From the NCBI GenBank assembly GCA_035295985.1, contig DATHBT010000269.1, positions 1-5,901 of the forward strand: DNA of 5,901 nt, read 5' to 3'. This DNA comes from JAIVGV01 sp035295985. GTDB taxonomy: Bacteria > Acidobacteriota > Blastocatellia > Pyrinomonadales > Pyrinomonadaceae. The position numbers and the translations under genes were made by a program. How positions within the stretch are numbered: position 1 is the stretch's first letter; every line of letters begins with the position of its first letter. Below the pieces are notes generated by a model. That model saw only the letters and a list, made by a program, of their open reading frames with translations, was not told where the DNA came from and made no database searches. Positions 1 to 5,790 of the stretch are shown here, one piece after another.

Positions 1-2188
1 GCCCGCCCGTCGCGGCGTAGATCATGCGCGTCTGCCGCCCCAGCCTGTCGCGCGCGGGCCGCTGCCAGCCGTAGGAGAGGCCGAGCGACAGGGTGAGTGA
101 CGGGCGCAACTGCCACGCGTCTTGTAAGTAGAACTCGTAGACGTTGTGCGCGGCGTCGGCCGTCAAAGGCGTGCCGAAGGGCAGAGGGTTCAGGGCGGAG
201 TCGCGGACGGTGAGGGCGCTCAGCGTGTCAACCATCCCGGTCGCGGCGGCGAAGAGCGCGTCCCACTGGCCGACCTCGTTCGCGCGCAGACAGTTGATCT
301 GACTCGGCGTCGAGCAGGTCGGCGGGCGCGACGAGGCCGGGATGAGGATGTTGCTGCCGCGAGAAACATCGGCCACGAGCGAGGCCAGCGAGCCGGCGAC
401 CTTGTCGTTGCGCGTGTGCCGCGTGAGGACGCGGCGGGCGTTGAGGCCGAACTGCGCGGAATGGCCGCCCCTCGTCCAGGTGCCGTCGTAGACGAGTTGG
501 AACGACTCGTTGTCGTTGCGCTGCGTGCGAGCGCGCTGGCCGTCCACGTCGACGGGTTCGCTCACCAGTTGATCGAGGTTGCCGCCGCCGACGTTGAGCG
601 CGACGCGGCCGGCGGCCGACTCCGTCCCCGGAATGGCGAGAAGGCCCGACACGGCCGAAGGGTCGATTGGCTCGCTCGACTGACGATCCCTAGTCCAGCC
701 GAGTTTGAGACTGAAGGTCGAGGCCGGCGCGGGCGAGCCGGCGAGACCGAGCGTGAGGTTCTGCCCGCGCAGCGGGGCGGCGGCGGTGAAACGGGCACTG
801 CCGCCGCGGATGTCGAGTTGCTGGCGCAGGCCGCCCGCGCCCCCGAGGGTCGAGAGCCGGCGCGCGTAAGTGCCGGAGAGGTTCAGCCACCAGCCGCGCG
901 CGAGCGCGTGATCGTAGCGCGCGACGACGTAGTCGTTCTCCAGCGGGGCGACGGCGGTCGAGCGCCAGCCGACGGTGTTGAGGCCGTCGCCCGCGGAGGG
1001 ATCATTCCCCGGCGGCAGCAGCGACCAGAGCGCGGCGACCGCGGGGCTGAGGCCGAGCCGCCGCGGATCGCAACGCGCGTTGCCGCTCGCGCCGCACAGC
1101 GTCGAGGTTGCGAGGTCGTAAGAGACGACGTTGCCGCCGTTATCGCGGAGGCGGACGACGCCGCGGCGCAGCGTGTCCGTCGGCACGACGCGCACGACAT
1201 CGAAGGCGCGTGAGAAATCGCGCGCCTCGTAGTTGACGAAGAAGAACGAACGGTCGCGCGCTGCGGGGCCGCCGAGGCGGAAGCCGTAGCGGTTATCCTT
1301 CTGCTCGGCCTCCGCCACGCCGCTGCGGTTGTTCGTCCAGCTGTTGGCGTTCAGGTTGTGGTTCTGGTGATACCAGTAGGCGGCCCCTTTGAACTCGTTC
1401 GAGCCGCGCCGGCCGAGGAGCGCCACCTGCCCGCCCGCCGCGCGCCCGAACGACGCGTTCGGGTTCGCCACTGCGACGCGGAACTCTTCCACGCTCTCGA
1501 CGGGCACGGGGATCATCGTGCGGAAGCCCGCGCCGCCGCCCGTGGAAGTCTCGGTGATGTCGATGCCGTCGAGCGTGAAGGTGCTCTGGTCTGTGCGCGC
1601 CCCCGCGACCGCGCCGCCGCGGTTGCCGGGGTCTGCGTCGCCGGCCTCGGGACTGGTGCCCGGCTGGAGGGTCAGGAACTCGACGGCGCTTCTTTCGAGC
1701 GAAGGAAGGTAGAGCAGAGAGTGGGCCGCCACGACGCTGCCGACCGTCGCGTCCACCTTCTGAAGACCCGCCCCCTCGCCGGCGACGACGTTAACGGTCT
1801 CGGCCACGTCACCGATCTCAAGCGCCACGTCGAGGCTGTAAGACTTCGCGACCTCCACCCGCAAACGGGAGACGCGCGCCAGCCGGAAGCCGCGCGCGCG
1901 CACCCGGAGATCGTACTCGCCGGGCGTCACGCGCGGGAACGCGTACTGGCCCGTCCCGCCGCTCACCTGCTTCTGGCTCTCGCCCGTCGCCGCGCTGCGC
2001 AACTCGACCTCGGCCCCCGGCACGGCGGCCCCGTTGCGATCAACCACCCTCCCGGCCATCGCGCCCGTCGCGGAGGTCTGCGCCCACGCGAGCGCGTGAG
2101 GGCTGAAGAGCGCGGCGGCCGCGCAGAAGGAGATCATCGAGCGGCGGGCGAGCGCGGCCACGCCAGTTGTGGGGGCTGAAAGTCTCAT
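1..2188 (-). CDS. Oar-like TonB-dependent receptor with N-terminal carboxypeptidase-regulatory-like domain (C-terminus beyond left edge)
   Basis: The minus frame is open from the ATG at 2188 to the window edge, giving 729 residues and no stop. Residues 1-36 look like a signal peptide: arginines at 15-16, a hydrophobic stretch around 18-34, and a probable cleavage site AWA|Q at 36/37. Residues about 42-125 match a carboxypeptidase-regulatory-like beta-sandwich (AGRVVDRNGAAVPGAEVEL, then GQYAFPRVTPGEYDLRVRA). A plug domain follows with the Oar-type motif ARTDQSTFTLDGIDIT, then beta-barrel segments such as DRSFFFVNYEARDF and VYEFYLQDAWQLRPSLTLSL. Family members usually reach 1000-1200 residues, so several hundred are missing. 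These proteins sit in the outer membrane and import bulky substrates using TonB energy; the substrate here cannot be told. The start is supported by the signal peptide, but no clear ribosome binding site precedes it. Confidence 0.93.
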   Translation of the reverse strand, partial: MRLSAPTTGVAALARRSMISFCAAAALFSPHALAWAQTSATGAMAGRVVDRNGAAVPGAEVELRSAATGESQKQVSGGTGQYAFPRVTPGEYDLRVRARGFRLARVSRLRVEVAKSYSLDVALEIGDVAETVNVVAGEGAGLQKVDATVGSVVAAHSLLYLPSLERSAVEFLTLQPGTSPEAGDADPGNRGGAVAGARTDQSTFTLDGIDITETSTGGGAGFRTMIPVPVESVEEFRVAVANPNASFGRAAGGQVALLGRRGSNEFKGAAYWYHQNHNLNANSWTNNRSGVAEAEQKDNRYGFRLGGPAARDRSFFFVNYEARDFSRAFDVVRVVPTDTLRRGVVRLRDNGGNVVSYDLATSTLCGASGNARCDPRRLGLSPAVAALWSLLPPGNDPSAGDGLNTVGWRSTAVAPLENDYVVARYDHALARGWWLNLSGTYARRLSTLGGAGGLRQQLDIRGGSARFTAAAPLRGQNLTLGLAGSPAPASTFSLKLGWTRDRQSSEPIDPSAVSGLLAIPGTESAAGRVALNVGGGNLDQLVSEPVDVDGQRARTQRNDNESFQLVYDGTWTRGGHSAQFGLNARRVLTRHTRNDKVAGSLASLVADVSRGSNILIPASSRPPTCSTPSQINCLRANEVGQWDALFAAATGMVDTLSALTVRDSALNPLPFGTPLTADAAHNVYEFYLQDAWQLRPSLTLSLGLSYGWQRPARDRLGRQTRMIYAATGG

Positions 2189-2258
2189 GGCGTTCAAGGC
2201 GGCGAGGCCGCGGACGGAGAGAGAGACCGCGCGGCGCGCGCCCGCGCGGGCGAAGGCG

Positions 2259-2274
2259 TCGTAGCCGACTACGA
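2259..2274. other. short inverted repeat upstream of the receptor gene
   Basis: TCGTAG and CTACGA form a perfect 6-bp inverted repeat around the tetramer CCGA, about 70 bases before the receptor start codon. It could be an operator half-site pair or a leader hairpin. It is short enough to arise by chance in GC-rich DNA, so no function is assigned. Confidence 0.25.
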
Positions 2275-2285
2275 TTCCCTTCTCG

Positions 2286-2314
2286 CGCGGTGCGGGCCAT
2301 TCGCCCGCACCGCG
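2286..2314 (-). terminator. GC-rich hairpin between the multicopper oxidase remnant and the receptor gene
   Basis: A perfect 12-bp stem (CGCGGTGCGGGC at 2286-2297 with its complement at 2303-2314) encloses a 5-base loop. It starts 17 bases after the stop codon of the minus-strand multicopper oxidase remnant, where a transcription terminator is expected. No U-tract follows on the minus strand, so it is not a canonical intrinsic terminator. It may still pause polymerase or protect the mRNA 3' end. Confidence 0.5.
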
Positions 2315-2331
2315 GCGAGCGCGCGTGAAGA

Positions 2332-2769
2332 TCAGTGGTGCGCGGGGACGGTCCCCTTGCAGCCCTTCGGGTAGATGGCGGCCGGCACGATGCGGACGAG
2401 CTGCATCATTCCCCGATCCTCGTGGGCGAGGACGTGGCAGTGGAGCACGAATGTCCCGACGAAGTCCTGGTAGGTCTGCCGGAACGTGATCCGGCCGGGT
2501 GTGATCTTGCCGTCGGAGGTGATGTTCGCTTTCGGTATGGCGATCACATCCTGCCAGATGTAGTTGTCCGCCGGCGCGTAGGTCGAATACTTATCCGGCC
2601 CGGTCGGGGTGTCGATCCGGATCACCTGGAACGGGTTGATGTGGATGTGGAAGGGGTGCGCGACCGTGGTGTGGTTCTCAAGTATCCAGTCCCGCAACCC
2701 GTCGAGCGGCATGCACTGATCGATGATAAGGAGGTCAGGGGCTGCTTCGGCAGGTATGCGCCTCGACGA
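2332..2769 (-). pseudogene. C-terminal cupredoxin domain of a multicopper oxidase (5' part missing)
   Basis: The frame opens after a TGA at 2772-2770 and stops at 2334-2332. The first ATG is at 2712, giving 126 residues, but family-like sequence seems to begin a few codons earlier (DQC before the Met). Numbered from that Met, HPFHIH at 19-24 and HCHVLAHEDRGM at 91-102 hold the C-terminal copper ligands: type 1 His19, Cys92, His97 and Met102, plus the type 2/3 histidines 22, 24, 91 and 93. Laccase-like oxidases of about 450-600 residues need two more HxH motifs in an N-terminal domain to build the trinuclear centre, and these are absent. Upstream lie about 70 AT-rich bases and then the IS end, so the 5' part was probably lost by rearrangement. 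GC is about 60% over 2461-2700, below the receptor gene (80% over 1021-1080). A lone expressed domain is possible but unlikely to oxidise substrate. Confidence 0.8.
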
Positions 2770-2803
2770 TCAAACACAGACGCAGTATGAAAAAAGCAGC
2801 GTG

Positions 2804-2832
2804 AGCTTATTTACTACAATGGGTGTTGTCAA
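2804..2832 (-). promoter_or_regulatory. sigma70-like promoter candidate facing the multicopper oxidase remnant
   Basis: On the minus strand a perfect TTGACA (2832-2827) is followed after 17 bases by TAAGCT (2809-2804). The -35 hexamer and the spacing are ideal; the -10 matches TATAAT at only three positions. It lies in AT-rich DNA just outside the left IS terminal repeat and points away from the IS towards the copper oxidase remnant. Similarity to the consensus is the only support. Confidence 0.35.
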
Positions 2833-2841
2833 GATGATTTT

Positions 2842-2866
2842 GCTGCCGGGATTGCCTAAATCAGAC
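2842..2866 (+). repeat. left terminal inverted repeat of the IS1-like element
   Basis: The inner 11 bases CTAAATCAGAC (2856-2866) are the exact reverse complement of 3484-3494. Extending outward over 25 bases keeps 21 matches with the right end. The repeat ends 23 bases before the preferred transposase start at 2890. Confidence 0.75.
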
Positions 2867-2889
2867 CTGATGGTGGTATGAGGCTTGAC

Positions 2890-3494
2890 ATGCATCGATG
2901 TCCGTATTGCCACAGCGCCGAACGCCAAGTGAAGTCAGGGTTTAACCGCACCGGCAGCCAGCGCCTTCAGTGTCAGGCGTGCCGCCGCCGGTACACGCCG
3001 CGCCCGAACCCGCCCGGCTACGACGACCGGACAAGGGCGACCGCGCTCAAGCTCTACCTCGAAGGCAACGGGCTGCGCCGCATCGGGCGGCTGCTCTCGG
3101 TTAACCACCAGTCGGTCACCAACCGGGTCAACTCGGCCCACGCCCAGCTCCGGGCCAAGCAGTCCGACTCCCCGCCGCCCCCGGCCGCGGGCACGCTGGA
3201 GATGGACGAACCGTTCACCTTCGTCGGCTCAAAAAAAGCCCGCGTATATCGTCGCCATCGTCGAAAGGGTGTCGCGGCGCGTCGTCGCGCACGCGGTCTG
3301 CGGGGAGCGGACGCAGGAGGTGGTTCAGGCCGTCATAGATTCCGCGCCGCACGCGCTGCTTCTCGAAGTGCATCCGCGCCCTGCTTCGGGCGGTCGAGTT
3401 GTTCATCTGGTGCTGGAACGAGCGCCGGACCTGCAAGCAACAACACCCGCGCTATCCGAGCAACGCCATCGATTTCGTCTCATGTCTGATTTAG
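2890..3494 (+). pseudogene. IS1-family transposase, broken by frame changes and an internal deletion
   Basis: Three frames carry consecutive parts of one IS1-type transposase. Frame one (2890-3237) has the InsA-like zinc ribbon (Cys4, Cys7, Cys28, Cys31), a helix-turn-helix (about residues 56-80, GLRRIGRLLSVNHQSVTNRV) and the first catalytic aspartate, Asp106, in LEMDEPFTFVGSKK. After a run of seven A (3231-3237) homology continues one base over (3239-3355: PAYIVAIVERVSRRVVAHAV, then GERTQEVV). At about 3353 it jumps to the third frame (3354-3494: RCFSKCIRALLRAVELFIWC, then NERRTCKQQHPRYPSNAIDF and a TAG). The family segment expected between the last two, with the YSDG-type second aspartate and the glutamate/histidine region, is missing: by comparison with IS1 about 45-50 residues. 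The start at 2890 is preferred over 2878 because ATGAGG lies six bases before it. The enzyme cannot be active. Confidence 0.87.
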
Positions 3495-3508
3495 TCACTC
3501 CCGCTAGC
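3484..3508 (-). repeat. right terminal inverted repeat of the IS1-like element
   Basis: GTCTGATTTAG (3484-3494) is the exact reverse complement of the inner left repeat, and similarity continues to 3508. It overlaps the last codons and stop of the transposase remnant, as usual for compact IS1-family elements. Confidence 0.75.
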
Positions 3509-3520
3509 TGTTAGCTTCAT

Positions 3521-3651
3521 GCAGCCCAGAAAGGGCGACAATAAAATAGCCTGGGTCAACGCCCCCGATTGCGTACCGGAAAAACATGCGAGGCCCCGGA
3601 GGGGCGGAATAAATCTAATGAAGAATTTATTCCGCCCCTCCGGGGCCTCGC
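3521..3651. repeat. intergenic repeat element built of GCCC..GGGC-ATAAA units
   Basis: Two similar units lie in direct orientation about 68 bases apart. Unit A (3521-3545) has GCCC-AGAAA-GGGC followed by GACAATAAA. Unit B (3588-3614) has GCCCC-GGA-GGGGC followed by GGAATAAA. An inverted copy of unit B fills 3625-3651. Each unit contains a small hairpin of its own and ends in an A/T tail. No coding frame through the stretch looks real. The pattern resembles multicopy palindromic (REP-like) intergenic elements I recall from Acidobacteria, Planctomycetes and Bacteroidetes; copy number in this genome cannot be seen from here. It lies directly between the IS remnant and the 3' end of comF. Confidence 0.6.
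3583..3651 (-). terminator. 27-bp-arm hairpin downstream of comF, possible rho-independent terminator
   Basis: The arms 3588-3614 and 3625-3651 are perfect reverse complements over 27 bp around a 10-base loop (3615-3624). Read on the minus strand, the stem begins 53 bases after the comF stop codon, has a GC-rich base, and is followed by AT and then five T, as in an intrinsic terminator. It is far longer than a usual terminator stem and also forms part of the repeat element, so termination may be a by-product of that repeat. Confidence 0.6.
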
Positions 3652-3704
3652 CGCCGTCGGAGGTTTCGTCTTACCAGCGAGAGTGCGAGGCTAACAGTTC
3701 GTCC

Positions 3705-4457
3705 TCACGCTCTTGCGACAGTGAGGACGAAGACTTCGGGCGCGCCGGCTTCGCGGAGGGCGCGGGCGCAGGAAGAGACGGTCGCGCCAGTTGTGAGCAC
3801 GTCGTCAACGAGCAGGACTACGTGGCCCGCGACGAGGCGGGGGCGGGTGACGCGGAAGGCGTCTTCGACCGTCTCGCGGCGGGCGCGCACGTCCATGCCG
3901 GCGCGGTGGCGCTCGGAGTGGCGCTGGCGCGTGAGACTCCGCTCGTCGAGTTTCAGCCGGTTGCGCGAGGCCACGCCGCGGGCGAGCAGAGCGGCCTGGT
4001 TGAAGCCGCGCTCGCGCCGTCGCTCTGCGTGTAGCGGGACGGGCACGACGAGCGTCGCGCCGTCGAGCGGCGGACGCTTCTGCGCCTGGGCGAGCAGGCG
4101 TGCGAGGCGCGCGCCGACGTGCGGCTCGTGCTTGAGGCGCAGGACGGCCGCGCGCAGAGCGCCTTCGTAAACGCCCACGGCTCGCGCGGCCGTGTAGTCG
4201 TCCGCGTCGCAGCGGCGGCAGCGCACGCGCTCGCGCACTTCGGGCGGGAGTTCGACGTGCGCGGGCGTGCCGCACTTCCAGCACAGGGTTTCGTCGCCGC
4301 TGAAGACGGTCGTCGCCTCCCAGCAGGCGGCGCAGGCAGGCGCGTCGGCGCGCCGCCCGACTTCGGCGAAGCCGCAGGCCGCGCATCTCAGCGGGTAGAA
4401 GAGCGAGAGCGCCGCGTCGGCGACGGCGTTGAACTGTTTTATGAAAGGTATTGTCAT
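3705..4457 (-). CDS. comF: ComF-family phosphoribosyltransferase-like protein
   Basis: This 250-residue protein has the normal ComF length and layout. The N-terminal zinc-binding part carries four Cys-x2-Cys pairs (25/28, 42/45, 59/62, 80/83). It is followed by a type I phosphoribosyltransferase fold with the family signature VVPVPLHAERRRERGFNQA (137-155) and the PRPP-binding loop VVLLVDDVLTTGAT (213-226, acidic pair Asp218-Asp219). In naturally competent bacteria ComF acts in the cytosol and helps bring incoming single-stranded DNA to recombination; its substrate is not settled, and many bacteria without proven competence carry it. The ATG at 4457 is chosen because the family's N-terminal FYPLRCAACG follows shortly. 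The frame stays open to 4688, but that extension crosses the upstream terminator. Nothing near it shows competence pili. Confidence 0.92.
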   Translation of the reverse strand: MTIPFIKQFNAVADAALSLFYPLRCAACGFAEVGRRADAPACAACWEATTVFSGDETLCWKCGTPAHVELPPEVRERVRCRRCDADDYTAARAVGVYEGALRAAVLRLKHEPHVGARLARLLAQAQKRPPLDGATLVVPVPLHAERRRERGFNQAALLARGVASRNRLKLDERSLTRQRHSERHRAGMDVRARRETVEDAFRVTRPRLVAGHVVLLVDDVLTTGATVSSCARALREAGAPEVFVLTVARA

Positions 4458-4511
4458 TCCGTGTGAGGGTTCGCGGGGACACGTTTTAGCCGGACGGGCG
4501 CGAGCATACAC

Positions 4512-4555
4512 GAAAAACGGCCCCGCGGCTCGTCCGAATCGAACCGCGGGGCCGT
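4512..4555 (-). terminator. rho-independent terminator of the DksA/TraR gene
   Basis: A perfect 12-bp stem (ACGGCCCCGCGG at 4517-4528, complement at 4544-4555) with a 15-base loop is followed on the minus strand directly by a run of T (five, counting the last stem base) at 4517-4513. It starts 32 bases after the regulator stop codon and ends before comF. ComF is therefore probably transcribed mainly from its own promoter. Confidence 0.88.
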
Positions 4556-4587
4556 CAAAATTACAGGCTCCGTTAAGTCTCAGCCGA

Positions 4588-4956
4588 TCAGTCTTCGTCC
4601 TGGTTGAGCAGGCCGCGCTCCTGCAAGTCCTGGCACTTGACGCAGTAGCGCGCCCACGGCACGGCCGCGAGCCGCTTCTCCGAGACATCCTCGCCGCAGT
4701 TGACGCACTCGCCGTAGTCGCCCGCCTCGACGCGCTTCAGGGCCTCGTCGATCATCTCCAGCATCCGCCGGTCGTTGGCCGACATCGAGATGAGCAGCTC
4801 CTTCGTGTAGGCGTTGGCGGCCATGTCGGCCGGGTCCTGCGTCGCCTCGGCGTCGCGCTCGCGGCTCGACATCTCGGCCTCCGTCACCTGCCGGAACAGG
4901 CCCTCGCGGCGCGCGAGCAGCAGGTCGCGGTAAGATTTCAGCTTCCTCTTGTCCAT
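4588..4956 (-). CDS. DksA/TraR-family C4 zinc-finger transcriptional regulator
   Basis: The 122-residue protein has an N-terminal helical, coiled-coil-like part (about 1-75, rich in Glu, Arg, Lys and Leu) and a C-terminal C4 zinc finger: CVNC (84-87), 17 residues, then CVKC (105-108). Between the helices lies DPADMA (41-46), matching the DxxDxA tip motif with which DksA reaches the RNA polymerase active site through the secondary channel. DksA works with ppGpp to lower rRNA and raise biosynthetic transcription; whether this member does so is inference. The start at 4956 is favoured by the purine-rich GGGGAGAG four bases upstream. An in-frame ATG at 4992 would add 12 residues. It lies 156 bases downstream of rlmH on the same strand and ends in a strong terminator. 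It is shorter than E. coli DksA (151), as many dksA/traR proteins are. Confidence 0.92.
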   Translation of the reverse strand: MDKRKLKSYRDLLLARREGLFRQVTEAEMSSRERDAEATQDPADMAANAYTKELLISMSANDRRMLEMIDEALKRVEAGDYGECVNCGEDVSEKRLAAVPWARYCVKCQDLQERGLLNQDED

Positions 4957-5015
4957 CAACTCTCCCCTCTTCTCCCCCTTGATCGCGCTCAAAATTTCAA
5001 CCCCCCATCTTTTGA

Positions 5016-5040
5016 GGCCGCCCGGCAGGACGAGCCGGCC
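5016..5040. other. hairpin in the leader region of the DksA/TraR gene
   Basis: GGCCG (5016-5020) and CGGCC (5036-5040) can pair, with alternative inner pairing between the CCGGC and GCCGG segments. On the minus strand it lies between the rlmH stop and the regulator start. No U-tract follows. It may be a weak terminator for rlmH or only a chance GC-rich stem. Confidence 0.25.
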
Positions 5041-5112
5041 TAAAGCCGCCGAGTTTAAACGATTGCCACGTAGAAGCGAAACTGAAAAACACTCCCGGCG
5101 GAAAATTTTTCG

Positions 5113-5568
5113 TCACTTCTGGTACGGCAGCCCGCGCAAAATCGTGAACCCGCGATACAACTGTTCGGCGAGTACGACGCGGGCCATCTCGTGCGTCAGC
5201 GTCAGGCGCGACAGCGACCAGCGAACGTCGGCGCGCGCCCTCACCTCATCGGAGACGCCGAGGTGCCCGCCGACGACGAAGGCAACCTCCTTGCGCCCCT
5301 CGTTCTGCCAGCGTTCAATCTCCGCTGCCAGTTCCGGCGAACTCCACTGCCGCCCCTCCACGTCGAGCAGGACGACGTAAGAGCCGGCCGTGAGCGAGTC
5401 TGTGATCCGCTTCCCTTCCTCGGCCAGCACCGCGCGGTCGCCCGCGCCCTCGCGCAGCTCCGTCGCCTCGCACCGCGCGAACCGTGACAGGCGGCGCAAA
5501 TAGTCGTCAATCAACAGCCGCAGCGGCTCGCTCCGCGTCTTCCCCACCCAGATGAGACGCAGACGCAT
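5113..5568 (-). CDS. rlmH: 23S rRNA (pseudouridine1915-N3)-methyltransferase RlmH
   Basis: The 151-residue product matches the SPOUT enzyme RlmH in length (about 155) and sequence. It has an N-terminal MRLRLIWVGKT, a SAM-binding knot segment AFVVGGHLGVSDEV (96-109; family FxIGGxxG), the block SLSRLTLTHEMARVVLAEQL (118-137) and the C-terminal tail YRGFTILRGLPYQK. The enzyme uses S-adenosylmethionine to methylate N3 of a pseudouridine in helix 69 of 23S rRNA on assembled 70S ribosomes, in the cytosol. The ATG at 5568 is chosen because it fits the family start; the frame runs open to 5682 but that extension is not RlmH-like. No strong ribosome binding site is visible. One difference: the usual PYH near the C-terminus reads PYQ. 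The upstream neighbour is rsfS, a frequent pairing. Confidence 0.95.
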   Translation of the reverse strand: MRLRLIWVGKTRSEPLRLLIDDYLRRLSRFARCEATELREGAGDRAVLAEEGKRITDSLTAGSYVVLLDVEGRQWSSPELAAEIERWQNEGRKEVAFVVGGHLGVSDEVRARADVRWSLSRLTLTHEMARVVLAEQLYRGFTILRGLPYQK

Positions 5569-5587
5569 CGCTCTAAGACGTGAAATC

Positions 5588-5617
5588 GCCCGCGGAAGTT
5601 GCCGGGCATCCGCGGGC
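5588..5617. other. hairpin in the rsfS-rlmH intergenic region
   Basis: GCCCGCGGA (5588-5596) and TCCGCGGGC (5609-5617) form a perfect 9-bp stem with a 12-base loop, about 20 bases before the rlmH start. No T run follows on the minus strand. It could affect rlmH translation or message processing. The rest of the 222-base gap (5569-5790) shows no gene, only a small GCCAG/CTGGC stem at 5770-5783 just after the rsfS stop. Confidence 0.35.
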
Positions 5618-5790
5618 CGCCCGCGTTTGACGACGAAAGTTCTCCGGGAGGGCGGTGAGAGCGGCAGCCACCGCTCCGACACTCAGAGCGAGAGCAGGCA
5701 GAGACCCGCGGGCGACGTGAAAGGGCGCGACCGTCGCCGCGGCGAGTGGCGTGGCGGCCGCCGCTCCTCGCCAGCTTGCTGGCCCGGCCC

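Larger units (their letters stand above)
2842..3508 (+). mobile_element. degenerate IS1-family insertion sequence with recognisable terminal inverted repeats
   Basis: The element is bounded by imperfect 25-bp inverted repeats (2842-2866 and 3484-3508, 21 of 25 matching) and contains one IS1-family transposase pseudogene reading left to right. The outer left end reads GCTGCC, resembling the tip of IS1. The exact tips could lie a few bases further out, since IS1 continues beyond its GCTGCC. I found no matching 8-9 bp target duplication in the flanks, which suggests an old insertion or a rearranged end. At about 667 bp it is shorter than IS1 (768 bp), which fits the internal deletion inferred in the transposase. 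With repeats present but no working transposase, it could move only if a related element supplied the enzyme. Confidence 0.75.

Noticed and set aside
146..1213. Long plus-strand open frame of 355 codons
   Set aside because: It lies opposite the receptor gene, whose protein is recognisable residue by residue. The plus-strand product is Arg/Ala/Gly-rich with no domain, as expected for an antisense shadow in GC-rich DNA.
1358..2179. Plus-strand open frame of 273 codons
   Set aside because: Antisense to the signal peptide, regulatory-like domain and plug of the same receptor; low-complexity composition and no family resemblance.
2335..2790. Plus-strand open frame of 151 codons opposite the oxidase remnant
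   Set aside because: The minus strand encodes clear copper motifs; the plus frame is a reverse-complement shadow.
3231..3494. Programmed frameshift producing a functional transposase
   Set aside because: Even with the first shift corrected, a second frame change and the missing catalytic middle remain, so no shift alone can yield an active enzyme.
3519..4170. Plus-strand open frames running through the hairpin and over comF
   Set aside because: They cross the palindromic repeat and the antisense of ComF motifs and show no recognisable protein.
4458..4688. Longer ComF start at 4688
   Set aside because: The extension has no ComF similarity, overlaps the 3' end of the upstream regulator gene and runs through its terminator hairpin.
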